Assembly: GCF_910592395.1 (NCBI RefSeq)
Contig: NC_088312.1
Coordinates: 14,985,292 to 15,049,291 of the forward strand
Direction of reading: 5' to 3'
Length of the DNA: 64,000 nt
Origin: Lineus longissimus
Lineage: Eukaryota > Nemertea > Pilidiophora > Heteronemertea > Lineidae
Part shown: piece by piece, positions 1 through 11,489 of the stretch
Numbering within the stretch: position 1 is the stretch's first letter
Layout of the letters: the number at the start of each line of letters is the position of its first letter
Notes under the pieces: generated by a model
Database searches by the model: none
Seen by the model: the letters and a program-made list of their open reading frames with translations, nothing else
What the model was told of the DNA's origin: nothing
Made by a program: the position numbers and the translations under genes

Positions 1-361
1 TTGGTTTTGCTTTAGTTGAACCTGAAAAAAAGTTCGTCGTTTTGAGTTAAAAGGTGAGAAACTAATTTTATAAATAAGGCTAACTTGCAAATGACAACAT
101 GACCATGTATGACAGATGAATGTTGCAGTGTCAGAATCAAGACTTTCCATTTCGAAAAATGTTGAGCTGGAGACTTCCGAAGAATTGATACAAAGTACGG
201 TAAATGTCTCCAATTTATGGGTCAATTGCAGGTAATGTTATTGGTACTGTCAACAGTGGTCAAAGATTTATACCGGTATACTTACTATTAAATGGTAAAA
301 AATGTCACAAGTACATACCCCCCCCCCCCCCCTCGCACCAACACACACAACCAGTATTTAC

Positions 362-597
362 CTTTGTCCATGTCACCAATATATGTGACCCAGAACATCA
401 TCTGTGCTTCCTCAGCCGCACAATGAATGGATCCCTCCTCCGAAAACAGCGGTTTGAAGAGGACCATTATGTCGTCTGCCTTCACAGGCGGCTGATCGGT
501 AGGTACAAATAATGTCCTCAAGGCCACTGTGTTCTCCTGAATCAAGTCCAAGATCGCACAGTGCCGCAACCCTCTCCCAAAACTTTCTAACTCTGAT
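362..597 (-). CDS. HECT gene exon (HECT domain, later part) with frameshift
   Basis: Acceptor TTTTTGTTTCAG at 598 and donor AAAG|GTAAAT at 361. It starts in a frame giving RKFWER, then continues in another frame as GLRHCAILDLIQENTVALRT...FSEEGS. The shift is near 575, apparently one extra base. The C-terminal catalytic cysteine is still downstream, outside the window. Confidence 0.6.
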
Positions 598-3500
598 CTG
601 AAACAAAAACAAATGTACATGTAATACATATGAAACCTCTTGCTGGCTGACTAACTGGCTGTTTTAGAGTGAAGCATGTCCATTTAGATGCCGATTTAGA
701 AAATGTGCTCCACCTTCACTCAGGTTTTACTTCAAAGTTTCCATTTCGTAGTTTACAAGATTTCTGTCCTTAGTTATCCCAAGAAAAAAAGTGACTGCAA
801 ATCAGTCCGAGCCCTGGATTTACATGTACTGATCTTGGTCTCGAATATTGGCAAAATCATGACTTACCTGTATAATCCAAGAGAATAAAACTTTATCAAT
901 CTCCTTACGACAGCTGGTAAATCGCCAAAATTTGGGTTTGGGCTTACACCAGCTGCCAGGAGTAGGGAAGTTCCATCCTCTTGGGTTATGTCATCCACGG
1001 TTGTAATAATCGATACCATATCTGCCTTCGTCGCAGCCGTACTGAGCTGAAATACAAAATTTGCAACAAAATGTCAGTTACATTCTTAAGTACTGAACCG
1101 GCATTTCAACCCAATATAAGGAACCACATATCATGGCTATGATGCAACAAAGAATCTTGTGTATCCATTTTTGAATTTTTATCATTAGAAATTCAAGTTG
1201 TCTGGCCAGGAAAATATCAAATAATCAAAAAGGAAAATCCTCAGTCATCTCTTGAAAGCTGCAGATTTGAATCATGATCAGCCTTATAATATTGATTGCA
1301 GCATTGCAGGGTGATTCATCATATTTTTCTTTTGTTCCACAATGGTATGATGGTATTTTGAGAATAGGGAAAAAAACGTCAGAGAAAAACACCTTTGCAA
1401 CTATACTCTGACCAACTCTAAGATAGCCAACTTTGTAATAGCCAAATCAACCACATCATACCTTGGTTATAAAGTCCCTCACCACCTTGGAAGGGATGTC
1501 AACGATTCCAGGGCAGGCAGCATCAAAACCTGTCACCAGGTATTCGTATACAGCTGGTGAAAGTACTGCCATGAGGGCCCCCCCGTGCACAAGAATTGTG
1601 GCCATTGCTCGCCCAGCCCAATAGTAGAGCTGCTTCTCCATATTTTCAGCATTGTGCGTTACGGTCAGGGCACAATCCTTGTACGCTGTTGCCTGAAAGA
1701 TACCCCTCCGTCCGCTGCACATGTCCTGCAGCAAACGGAAGAGAAATTCCCTCCTAGGGCCACCGTCATCCACTGTGCCCAAAGAGTCAAAAAACCGGAC
1801 CTCAATGGGAACCGTGTCGAGGAAATCCTCCTTGCTCCATTCCCTTACGAAGCTGAGAAATGGCAGGCGCCGACTTGTTGTGGTTGGTTGTGCCTGTGGC
1901 CCGAAGAGCTGCTGGACATGCTGTTTAAGTATATTGGTTGGGTTGAAGGCAACCTCAGGGTCAGTTTCATTGCTGAAATGGAAAGAATTGTATTGTGTAG
2001 TAAAGAAGTGAAAAAGGATGGTTACTGCATGTTTTGGTAATTTTCTTTGGAGGGGGGGGATCTGGAGACTAAAAGGCTTATACTAAAGACTTACATGTTG
2101 GTCACATACATTTATTCATTTAATTCTTGTCTGTGACTCTTTGGGCTCTGTAAACAAAACCTGTTACCTGTGGTTATGACGAAAGGTAATTATTAGGTCA
2201 TGTGGTGACTGACCCAAGGAAAAGCGAAAGAAAGGTTGAGACATAGTGTTCTGCGAGAAAGAGTAAGAAGCCAAACTGAAGATAGTCGGTGTGCCGGGCT
2301 GTGCCCTCCCTCCAAAATGGACACTAAACTTCCACTTGAGATCCCAGCCAAAGAACGTTTTCAAGAAAAAATGCTGCCGCAACAAAATGACATAAACCTT
2401 TAATTCAGCAGCACTTTCATAACTTAACACTTACGGAACAGGAATGTTTACTGGAATTCCGTCTTCCAATAGCTGGACGTCTTCCGCAGTTTCAATGCAG
2501 CCATCCTCCACATGTACAATCTCACTCTCTGCCTGTAAATTGGGACAGTAGGAATGTGTGGGGTGCCCATCTGAATACGAGGGTGGGATATTACAGGCAA
2601 TAAAGGCTCCGACGGCTCCAATGATGTACCGGTAGTTGCAGTTATGATCGGTATGGCTGGTGTTGTTAGTTCGTTGTCATCTGAAGACTGAAACAAGACA
2701 TGACAAGATGAATGAAGATGCCGAGCAGACCTTGGACATCACCAGGAGCCAATGTGTTCACCGGTTGAACTAGCATAATACATGTAGGACAAACTTCATA
2801 CAACTGATCACAGACACTGTGAAATTGAATAGACTCTGTCTCAGTTCACCCTTCTCTTTTCTTTGCCAATTTTCCTAATTACTGCCCTTCCAAATTTCTG
2901 GAAGTAACACCAAGTCCTTGAAAAGACCCCAAATAGAAATTACCTTCGAAAACCTAATCATCAGGTTTACATTAGGTATTAGGTGCAAGTTATATAGCGT
3001 CATTCTAACGGAAGATGATGAATAATAGACCACAGACAAGACCAGGCACAACAATTATGACAATATGACACAACCAATTCAAACACTCATTATTACCTCT
3101 TCATCCAAACAATACAGCTTCTCATCAAAGCCATCCTGAATTCTCTCGCTTGCCATTAGGTAAACATTTCCTTTTCCAGCAAGGTGGAAAAGTGTCTCAC
3201 CATCATATATCATGCCTGGAGGTATATTCGGCTGGTAGACTTTGTTGCGGTCCGCCTTCATGAAGGTGAACCTACAAATAAAAATGATTACTAGAAATTT
3301 AATAAAGAAGGTGTTGTCATTGAATGCAAAGACAAATGTCTACCTATACTTGCCCCCTAAATACTCATTTGAGGATGGGGGTGGATATGACAACTACTCT
3401 AGTCAAATTATCGAACATTATTGAGAAATTTCTCGATTTTCTGAACAAAGTGGTTGGGTCAACTGTAAAGGCCTAGCTCATTCATCATCATAGATTGGAA

Positions 3501-5728
3501 AGTGAAACTTTCATTCGATCATTCAAAGAACTAACCTTGGAATTGCAACAATGTTTCTCAGTTTTTCTCCGAACAGGCTCTCCACCAGTTGTTGCAACTC
3601 ATCTGATGTGGCATATTTACACAATCAGCCACCCGCCCGTTGGCCCGCATGTCCCCTTTATCTGTCGGAGTGGTTGTCATCCCCTTGGATAGAAGGAAAA
3701 CAGTCTTCTTCATGGTTTTTACTGAAAAAGATCATATCATATTTATATAAATTGATTAAATATCAACCAAAAATGTATCTGTATTGACCCAATTGATAAC
3801 TAGTGGTACCGCATTTGCTGGCAAACGCTAGGATATCCGCACTTAGTGAAATCAGGTTGATGGAAGTGTTATGGAATGGTCACCAATCGGCCATCATGAA
3901 TGCAATGGAATGGCTGCCAATCTGCCATCCTGATTGCAACATCAGCCATTATTGAACTTGGCCTTGATAGTTGGCCTTGATAGTGATACACATGCACACC
4001 AAATATGAAATGTCCAGGCAAACTCGTTAAGAATGTAAAGAGGTAACAAGAGTTTGACATACAGACGGACGGACATATGGTCGGACAGACAATCCTGATA
4101 AAACAATATACCCAAACTTTCTCCAAAAGTGCGGATATAATAAGAACTGGGTTCATGCTGTCTAGATAGTAATGATTTCTAGATAGAGTGGAGCAAATTA
4201 TTGAGGGCTCCAAGTCAAGTCAGCGTTGGTGTAACATGGGGGCAGGCAGGAAAAAAAAGAAAGCGAAATGACATCCATAGTAAATAATACAAAGTAAAAC
4301 TGTTTTGAAATCATCCAAGGGCTTCACATGTAATTGCAACATAGCAGTGCTATAGTAAAGTCAAATGTACCTTTCTTTACGGTGGCCTGGCTTGGTTTTG
4401 CACTAGCAGTTGCAGTTGCACGTGGCCCTCGACTCCTTATCCTACTGCGGGTTTGGGAAAAAACAGATCGCAACTCATCCCCCATAGTTCTGGCTGGTAA
4501 CAAGGATGTGGTTGGCTGGAATATAAACAAATAAATTATGAAAGTAAGAAATCCGGCCCTTCACCATTTTTACCTACCTTTACCAGTCCATGCGAGTTGC
4601 TCATTAAATCGGATAACACCAGTTTGATAGGGAACATTTGTGCACTCGGTCAGACTCGATTATAAAGTGATGCAGGGGATTCAACGCTCACCTTACATAT
4701 ACCGGTAGCCTACAATGAGTAGCTAGCTGTACGGTTCAGCAGGGCCAAGTCATTGATATATTCGCGGGGCACAGGGTGGTGATGGTTGGGGGGGGGGGGG
4801 GCCTGTGCCGATGGCGATGCTCTTGACCTGAATTTGCATGCATGATATTGATAGTGCTGCTAGGACGTGCCATACTCCACAGATGAGATAGCTGATAGGC
4901 CTATGCAAGGATGGCCATGCCATGACACATCTACTGTTTACGGTGATTTTGGCCGAAAACTTCGAAAAGGGTCATTTTGCCCCCCCCCCCGACCAAAAAA
5001 CTAGCTACACCTCTTATATATATGATACGGCTAGGCAAAAAATGTCAATTTATAGCTTTGGCTAAAGAGTAATGTATAACAATGAATGACGTCAAGTATA
5101 GGCCTATAGAGGTTCTTCACGTGACGTCACGACGTGACGTTTTGACGGCCAAAATGGCCGCCTGCCAATGCATTTTCCTTTACGTCGTGACGCGTTGACG
5201 GCCAAAATGGCCATGCAAAACCATTGTCGACGTCATCATGTGACGTCAGTGAACAACCTCTATAGGCCTAGTAGTGTCACTCAGTGCATGCTCACAGCTC
5301 AGCATGCTCAGTGACAGTTTTGTTGTCAGTTACATGTGGTCAAATGTCATTAGCAGTGTCAATGCATTGCGAATTGGATCAGTTGGCATGCAGCCTATGT
5401 CATGGTGTCCCGGCATGATGTCCGGGCATGATGTATAATGGTGTAGCCTATGTAGGCCTAGCCTTTAGCATAGCCTATGCATGCTCACCTGCATGACCTG
5501 AATCACTGGCGCTGCTGCTGCTGCTGTTGTTGACCCCGCTGGTAGTGGTACTGGTAGCTGGCGCCCTATCCCTGCCATGTACGGATGATCGAGCAGCTGC
5601 CGGACGATGCCACGTACGCCTTCGGGAGCATCGGTCGTATTACGACGGAGATCTCTTAACAGATCCTCCATTTGAGAGTCCTGGAAGAGTCGATCAAGCT
5701 CAGCCTGCTGCATGTGCTGCCTCGCCAT
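362..5728 (-). CDS. G2E3-like HECT E3 ubiquitin ligase gene, multi-exon, 3' end outside window
   Basis: This entry summarises a spliced gene read from ATG at 5728 towards base 1; supported exons are listed separately. The last three exons carry the HECT-family signature: an acidic 'DDGGPRREF' stretch near 1755-1780, then a region ending in the conserved 'FSEEGS' type segment near 420-450. HECT ligases accept ubiquitin on a C-terminal cysteine and pass it to substrates. That cysteine is not in the window, so the gene continues to the left. The upstream part has an N-terminal acidic/helical exon and a basic linker. Each exon has a usable AG acceptor and GT donor. Frame breaks at about 575 and 3600 suggest either a decaying copy or assembly indels. 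The G2E3-like assignment is from family resemblance only. Confidence 0.68.
868..1046 (-). CDS. HECT gene exon (HECT domain, middle)
   Basis: Open between acceptor (TATTTCAG) at 1047 and donor (CAG|GTAAGT) at 867. It has no methionine, so ATG-based ORF calling misses it. The peptide includes KADMVSIITTVDDITQEDGT and ends RRLIKFYSLGLYR. Frame and splice phase fit the neighbouring exons. Confidence 0.6.
1462..1972 (-). CDS. HECT gene exon with start of the HECT domain
   Basis: Acceptor CATTTCAG at 1973 and donor AAG|GTATGA at 1461 frame a stop-free exon of about 170 codons. It contains VRFFDSLGTVDDGGPRREFL and onward, the recognised start of HECT-like domains in the G2E3 group, where the acidic-GGPRREF block precedes the long helix. 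The length and position fit the N-lobe. A plus-strand ORF at 1585-2040 is its antisense shadow. Confidence 0.72.
2435..2687 (-). CDS. HECT gene exons 5-6 (acidic linker, boundaries approximate)
   Basis: Two small exons are likely. One starts after TTTCAG at 2687 (SSDDNELTTPAIPIITATTG...) and probably ends at a GTAATA donor near 2602. The next runs from 2532 (after TTTACAG) to 2435 (donor GTAAGT) and reads as the acidic AESEIVHVEDGCIETAEDVQ. Acidic, Ser/Thr-rich linkers before the HECT domain fit the family. The ORF running on to 2164 may be intron or an extra exon. Confidence 0.45.
3097..3271 (-). CDS. HECT gene exon 4
   Basis: Clean acceptor (TTTGTAG|GTTCACC) at 3272 and donor (GAG|GTAATA) at 3096. 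It encodes a segment including VYQPNIPPGMIYDGETLFHL with no stop. No separate domain recognised; probably part of the region upstream of the HECT fold. Confidence 0.6.
3536..3721 (-). CDS. HECT gene exon 3, apparent 1-nt frameshift
   Basis: Acceptor CTTTTTCAG ends at 3722 and donor GT is at 3535. The first half reads KTVFLLSKGMTTTPTDKGDM; the second half reads SDELQQLVESLFGEKLRNIV in a different frame. The change falls near 3600 in a short run of A. The second frame joins smoothly to the next exon, so both halves look like former coding sequence. Confidence 0.55.
4371..4515 (-). CDS. HECT gene exon 2 (basic Ser/Arg/Ala-rich linker)
   Basis: Bounded by an acceptor (TATATTCCAG) ending at 4516 and a donor (AAAG|GTACAT) at 4370. 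It encodes a basic low-complexity linker (SQTRSRIRSRGPRATATASA). No domain recognised; it is placed in this gene by strand, spacing and splice signals. Confidence 0.5.
5099..5270. mobile_element. 172-bp MITE with 31-bp TIRs and CRE-like sites, in HECT intron 1
   Basis: The left arm, from TAGGCCTATAGAGGTT at 5099, is matched by the reverse complement of the right arm ending at 5270; only a couple of differences occur over about 31 bp. Both sides are flanked by GTA, so the duplication is GTA or TA. Two internal direct copies of a palindromic segment GGCCAAAATGGCC (about 5147 and 5200) and several TGACGTCA octamers, the classic CRE, lie between the arms. It has no coding capacity. Confidence 0.7.
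5489..5728 (-). CDS. HECT gene exon 1 (start codon exon)
   Basis: Reads from ATG 5728 (MARQHMQQAELDRLF...) to a GT donor at 5488. The upstream in-frame TTG at 5734 is not needed because a proper ATG follows two codons later. The product is helical and acidic (DRLFQDSQMEDLLRDLRR), then carries a short alanine run encoded by a GCT/GCA repeat. No named domain is recognised. The start lies just downstream of a CpG-rich stretch with GACGTC motifs (5757-5775), which could be the promoter. Confidence 0.55.
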
Positions 5729-5787
5729 CCTCAAAATGTCAAAGCTGACAGCTCGCGCGCCGACGTCTGACGTCAGGGATTTATGCG

Positions 5788-6150
5788 TTATTCTTGATCC
5801 TGGTCACGTGAGTCTTGATCCTGGTCACGTGAGTCTTGGGGGAGTTTTTATATCTTGAGGGAATTTTTTGTCTTGAGTGACTTTTTTAATGTTGAGGCGA
5901 ATTCTTTTTCTTGAGGAAGTTTTTATATCTTGAGGGAATTTTTTGCCTTGAGGGAATTTTTTAATGTTGAGGCGAATTCTTTTTCTTGAGGGAGTTTTTT
6001 ATATCTTGAGGGAAATTTTATATCTTGAGGGAATTTTTTAATGTTGAGGCGAATTCTTTTTCTTGAGGGAGTTTTTTATATCTTGAGGGAATTTTTTGCC
6101 TTGAGGGACTTTTTTAATGTTGAGGCGAATTATTTTTCTTTGAGGGAGGT
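5788..6150. repeat. Higher-order minisatellite of TTGAGGG-type units
   Basis: Two copies of a 21-bp unit GTCTTGATCCTGGTCACGTGA come first. They are followed by units of about 18-20 bp, each starting near CTTGAGG and ending in a T run. Four or five such units form a larger period of roughly 76-80 bp marked by ATGTTGAGGCGAATTCTTTT. It separates the HECT gene's 5' end from the 3' end of the Myb gene. Decayed units extend to about 6200. Confidence 0.85.
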
Positions 6151-6213
6151 TTTTTTTTATCTTGAGCTGTTTCCTCTTTCTTGCGTCTTTTTTTTTGTTT
6201 TGAGGGTGTTTCT

Positions 6214-8604
6214 TTAAAGTTTTGGTTGAAGTTCATGATTGTTGGTAGAGAATTTAGAATATCTTGAGATATTTTCTTGTGTTGAGTTTATTCCGCTTTG
6301 GCATTCCATAGCTGTCCTTCTAATTTTTAGCTGAAGACGTTCTCGTTCTATTTCCAGGCGTTCTTTTTCCACATCCAGCAAATCATTTCCGCATGAAGAT
6401 TTCTTTAAAGGGGTCTGCTGACGGTTAGGAGTCGGCGTGGATTTAGTTGCAGCCGGTGCACTTTTGCGAGTCTTCGAGGGGCTGAAAAATATATATCTCT
6501 TTAACAGACAAATTGTTGTATTGTACTGGTTCCCTTATAGTCCGCCGGGGTAACTATAGTTAACCTGGTGGATTGTTCGTGGAATTCGGGCATCCTGCCG
6601 CGAGCCTCCCAAAACTAGAAACATCATGTGACCGGCTATAATTGGCTGGCCCTTATAGGGCCTGTATATAAACCAGACCACAGGGCGCCCATCTGAGAGA
6701 GAGAGAGCTAGACAAGGAAGAACATCAGGGTAAAAAAGGGAAAACATACCAAGGCCGTTTAAGAAGACCTCTCGAGTTTTATACATCTTCCAAAATAAAG
6801 AACAAGGGTAAGTCCAAGAATTGCGTTATTATCTTCGTGGTCGGATGACCTTGTCATTAACATATATAAGGGGAAGGATCTCTGGAGACAGACGGTCGAG
6901 CATCTGACCTCTGGGAGGCCGTGGACATTTCCCCCTCCAAACGTGACGGCTCGGGGCGGTTCACGCCCTGTACGTTACAGTATGTTGCTTTCTTCTAATG
7001 GCAATAATGAAGGTCTTCTTAGTGACATGGTTGTTCATTTTTTCTATTCCATTACCTGAGATCCAATGAGAGCCGCCTATGCCAAATGCCACACTTGACA
7101 AAAAAGTTTCTGCGTTTAATAAGAAATCAAAATTATAAGAGGCAGCGAAATATTTTCAACTGAATTCTCAATCACCGCATAAAACGGAGTGTGATTTTTC
7201 CACGACGGTCTTATCGGATTTAGGGTAACAATGATAAATATATTAATTAATCTATGAGAGTTGATGAGTCTTTTTAGCAATGAGATTTGGTCATATCTCA
7301 AGAATAATGCCTTCCTGACGAAAAATCTCGGAGTAGTGTAGTCGAAGGAGAACGTGTCTTTCTGCTGATCACCATGTTTCCGGTCAGTTGGCAGACGCGT
7401 TGATGATTTAGGTGGTTTTGGCGGTGACGGACGCGACCTTGCTGACATCCCGGTTCCTCTGCCTTGGAAAAGTGACTCTTTGGCAGTTGCAGGAGTTCGG
7501 GCCGGATTGGTCGCTAAAGGTAGTCGGTGATGTTGGCGGGGTCGGCGATCTTGGGCTGTAAGTCGCAGTTGATGTCTTTCTTCTGCCTTTCGACGGAATG
7601 GTGGCGACCCTTTCCGGTTCCCAAAGCGAACCTCTTCGTCTTGGAGGAAAGTCGGAGAAGATGGTGGGGTCGGATCTGGGAATGCACTTTCCGGAACATC
7701 ACTCTCGAAAAACCTCTGCGAATGCGGCCCAATTCCATAGGCAACCTGAAAAAACCGGACACTTTCAGATGTATGATCGATATTTTTCCCATGCAAAATT
7801 CAATAGGCCTATTCTTTTAATTTGGCTACTCAATGGGAGTGGGTAGCAAAAAGTCCGGGGTGGAAGGGGGTAGGTACCACTTTTGCGAATTTATTTTTCG
7901 TTCAATGAAACACGTTTTTCATCCGCTGGCGGCATTTGCGCGCCCGCTAAACCTGCTACTTTGTATGTTGTCAGAGGATCCATTGATATTATCTAACAGC
8001 AAGGGAATGCCACAACCTTAAGCCAGTTAGGCCCTGTAGAATTTCACAGATATATGCAGATGACTTCAAAAGGTAGGCCTACCGATAACGATAAGCTAAA
8101 TGTAGAATAGAAAATGCAAACAATTAAATGCTGTGAAAATCGTGATGAACATACCTTCTTTGAAGGTCGGGGATCAGACAAACGTTTGTCGGTGTCGATT
8201 CCGCCTTCAACTCAGTAAACAAGGTCATCGCCTAACCGGCCAATGATCCGTTCCTCCATTTCAGTTAATGCTTCAGATCCTTGGTCTTCATCTCCCGACA
8301 GCGGCAAATTTCCCGTCTCGTTCCTGGTCCCTCAAAGCCTGTTTGCCTTCCGTTTGGCTTTTAGTTTTAGATCGTCCCATTTTTTACGAAAAGTATCGGT
8401 TTTCCTTACTACATCAGAAATGGCATTTACTCGACGAGTGATTTCATTCCACCCTTTCTGGGTTTTTTCACACGACACAGTGCCATTTAGTTTGCTTGAA
8501 ATAACCATATAATTCAACTCTACCAAATCTACCAACTTCCCAACTTCCTTGCTGGTGAAGTTTGCTCCGCGGGCTCTCTTCCCTGCAGACATTGTGGCTG
8601 CCAA
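6214..8604 (-). pseudogene. NAIF1-like Myb/SANT gene 1 with two in-frame TGA codons
   Basis: Exon 1 (8604-8155) opens MAATMSAGKRARGANFTSKE and encodes a Myb_DNA-bind_5 type domain with KKWDDLK near its end. A TGA (8332-8334) then interrupts, and the same frame continues through LTEMEERIIGRLGDD to a second TGA (8212-8214) and on to a GTATGT donor at 8154. Exon 2 starts at 7745 after TTTTTTCAG and is Pro/Ser/Arg-rich. Exon 3 (about 6482-6214) carries a heptad-like LDVEKERLEIERERLQLK and the stop. Vertebrate NAIF1 is a domesticated Harbinger Myb-like protein that partners HARBI1, so the origin here may also be transposon-derived. A solo LTR sits between exons 2 and 3. Both TGAs fit CGA to TGA change. 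Confidence 0.65.
6522..6979 (+). mobile_element. Solo LTR, 458 bp, TSD GTAT
   Basis: Starts TGTACTGG and ends CGTTACA, giving TG...CA termini with inverted TGTA/TACA ends. GTAT is duplicated at 6518-6521 and 6980-6983. Inside are a TATA-like TATATAAA near 6665 and AATAAA near 6794, in the order expected of a plus-oriented LTR. No PBS, coding region or second LTR lies next to it, which fits LTR-LTR recombination. It lies about 40 bp upstream (in gene orientation) of the last exon of Myb gene 1. Confidence 0.75.
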
Positions 8605-9270
8605 TTCAGAAATGAAACATATGTGCCAGAAATGAACTTGAGTGTACGAGTTACATCATCTCACGGCTCGCATTGGCCGCATAAAGGCCAATAAAGTATT
8701 GAACATTTACGTGTGACTTATGCCCGCCATACACGATCCCATTTTATAGTATAGCAAATGCTATACCATTTTATTGGACCGTGTATGTCGGGAAACTTTG
8801 TCGAAACTTTTTAGTATAGCAAGAAATACACGAATAGGTTCTGTCCTATTTTTCTTGTACAATTAAATGCTATACAATAAAATCATACGGTGTATGTCGG
8901 GATAGCATTATTATTGTACAATTAACCCTGCATGCTTTTGGCGCGACGAGCATCGCGTGTCTATCGGGTCTACTTCATACGTGAATTTGTAGGTTTGGCC
9001 TGCGCCGGGCTGTCCGCGTGGTTCATTGCTCGAAATAAATCAAGGTTAGATAGCGCGATGTGCACGCAATTGTACTACGTGCGTTGCGGATGATGTCATC
9101 TACTCATGTCCGATTTCACAGCGATCAGGGCGACCAGGCAAACGATCAATGCGACCCGTGCGACCCGTGCGACGCATCGCTATGAAGTATAAACTAGCCT
9201 TATTAACCATGGAGGTATTATTAATAATACCTCCCTGATGTAACGAAACCCTTTATATCTGGATGCGTTC

Positions 9271-9732
9271 ATGAGCAAGGCTCACATTACTACACCAAGC
9301 CCAGTTATGGCAGCACGTAGGCCAATAACTACATGGAATCAGGTCGACGTCGACATCCTCATTGAGGAATATCGGCTCCGGGGTGAACTTTATGATGTAA
9401 AGGATCCGAATTATCATAACAGGATAAAGAAGGAGTTGGCCTACCAGGAAATTGTGGAACAGCTCCAGAATCATCGTTCCGATTGCACCGTGGATGGCGT
9501 AAAGAAAAAAATTAATGGCCTTCGGAGCAGCTATTCGCAAGAGCTTGAGAAAATGAAAAGTAAAAAGAAGTCGGGCGCTGGGACAGATGACCAGTACACT
9601 CCAACTGTTTGGTGGTTTAAAAAACTACATTTCTTGAAAGACCACGTTCAAGCATGAACAAGCACAAGTTCAATGGCGAAATCCCGCAAGAACGTAGACA
9701 TGGTAGATGATAATGAAGAAACCACTTACGAG
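9271..9732 (+). pseudogene. Harbinger 1 MADF/Myb-like protein, exon 1, in-frame TGA
   Basis: Encodes a MADF-type DNA-binding domain: VDILIEEYRLRGELYDVKDP, then a helix with VKKKINGLRSSYSQELEKM and a terminal WWFKKLHFLKD. TGA at 9655-9657 stands at the position of an arginine in the sister element. The frame then stays open to a donor at 9733 (GAG|GTAATT). Such partners bind transposon ends and help bring the transposase into the nucleus; that role is inferred from the superfamily. Confidence 0.75.
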
Positions 9733-9949
9733 GTAATTTTTCTATACGGTTCTTATTTAGGGGAGCTTGCATACATTTTACCAATTTTGAACAAGTACTG
9801 ATTTTACAGATTTCAGGCCCGAAATGACCAAAGGTTTACATTAATCAGTTTTTTAGGAACACCTGTTTTATGCTACAAGAATCATAAAACCTACTAAAAC
9901 ATACACAACCTGCAAGCTACCTTTATAGAATGCGGGTCGGAGTAATCAT

Positions 9950-10767
9950 TTAAATGAACTTATTCTGCCAAGGTACGCGTCCGTCATCACTGTTGACGTA
10001 TCGACGCAACTCATCCCTGATATTCTGTGCTGTATAGGTCGTTCTGTTTCCACCTTGCACAGACACGTCCACATATGCATCTTTGGACTTCTTCACATTC
10101 CTCCAATGACCTTGGCATACAGTACCACGTGCAGTAACTTCCCGGTCGAGCGATCCAGGAGGATAGAATGAATTTGTTTTTTTAACTCGTAGAAAATTGT
10201 GAAGGGCGCATGCAGCTAGAATGAGAATTTCAACCTTTTCTGGAGACAACAGAATTGGTGCTAAGAACACTCTGAATCTATTAGCTAGAATTCCAAAGGC
10301 GTTTTCAACAACACGTCTAGCCCTGCTCAGTCGATAATTTAAAGTCCTTTTGGAAATATCCATATCACGGAATGGGTACGGTTTCATTAGGTCTTTTTGC
10401 AATGGGAACGCGTCATCGCCCACAATGAAATAGGGGACTGCCATTTGACCACCTGTTAAACGTTCGTGCGGAGGGAAATTTATGGTTCCATCTTTCATCG
10501 CCGAGTTGAGGTCACTTTTCCGAAAGACTCCACCATCTCCCACACGACCGTTGGTTCCCGCATCCACCATTAGGAATTTGTAGTCTGAATCAACAAGAGC
10601 AAACAGAACAAGACTGTGTGTACCCTTGTAGTTGTAAAAGTATTATCCCTGGTTAAGTGGTGAACGGAAGACAACATGTTTCCCGTCAAGGGCCCCAAGA
10701 CAATGTGGAAAGTTCCATCGTGTTTCAAACCCTTTTGCGATCACCAGCCATCTTCCGTTGAAGGTAG
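9950..10767 (-). pseudogene. Harbinger 1 transposase exon 2 (catalytic core), broken
   Basis: DDE_Tnp_4 domain. Acceptor TTTTCCAG precedes 10767. Seen in order: the first catalytic Asp in a GALDGKHVVF block (about 10690), the second in DAGTNGRVGDGG (about 10550), and the Glu in RRVVENAFGILANRFR (about 10290-10330). Two lesions separate the first block from exon 1: a frameshift near 10750 and TAA at 10643-10645 where Harbinger 2 has a serine. From 10570 onward the frame is clean to the stop at 9950. Confidence 0.82.
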
Positions 10768-10834
10768 CTGGAAAAGAAGAATATAGGTATTGTTGAGGAA
10801 CATTGTATTTCATTGTTTAATTTTTCTCTTTAAG

Positions 10835-11402
10835 GGCGAGCGTACTGGTGTGTCTGACGAAGAAAGCATAGTTGATGATATGGATGAAGCTTCTACGAGT
10901 GCACCTCAAACCAAGACGTCCCTAGGCCTCATTCCCCCGAGCCGTGGAAAGAAGCAAAAGAAGGGGGGAATATCTGAAGAAAATGCCATGATTCGAAAGG
11001 CTACCAACGTTCTAACTGAACTTAAGGATGCTGCTTTAACAACACCAGTTGACGATCCATGCGCAACATTTGGTACATTTGTTGCTAGTGAACTAAGGGC
11101 AATTAGGTCACCTCATGTTTTGCAAAGTGTAAAGCGAAAGATTACTATAGCCCTGTTTGATGGTCAAGACCACGACTTGATGAGTAAAATCAATTGATGG
11201 GTATGCTACCACCAGAAATTATGAAGTAGGCCTATCAGCATCACATCCTGGTACAGAAACAAATGTAGGCATATCTGGGATGCAACAACCACAATCAAGA
11301 TTGTTTAGACCATATTCTCAAACTCAACATGTTACTGACCAATGTTATGAAGGCGTCAATTGTAGTCAAGTATCAGAGCCCTACGATTATAACCACATCT
11401 AA
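10835..11402 (+). pseudogene. Harbinger 1 MADF/Myb-like protein, exon 2, BESS-like, frameshifted
   Basis: Acceptor TCTCTTTAAG precedes 10835 and the phase matches exon 1. An acidic linker is followed by a BESS-like C-terminal motif (FGTFVASELRAIRSPHV...). The frame closes at 11197, but another frame then continues as GYATTRNYEVGLSASHPG to TAA at about 11402, matching the C-terminal extension of Harbinger 2. This indicates a single-base insertion near 11185-11195. This exon lies wholly inside the transposase intron. Confidence 0.65.
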
Positions 11403-11489
11403 TGATGTAACATTTTCATGCTGAAATACAAGATCAATCTATTGAATTAAATCTTCATTAAGAAACAATGTTTTTTTCTTCATTTTTAC

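Noticed and set aside
1585-2040. 151-aa plus-strand ORF
   Set aside because: Antisense shadow of the HECT exon at 1462-1972, which has splice signals and family motifs.
2164-2430. Additional HECT gene exon
   Set aside because: Open on minus and followed by a GT donor, but the peptide has no family resemblance and the preceding exon has a good donor at 2434.
8212-8334. Selenocysteine or code reassignment at in-frame TGA
   Set aside because: The protein is a DNA-binding factor with no selenoprotein relatives, no SECIS-like hairpin was recognised, and CpG decay explains the pattern.
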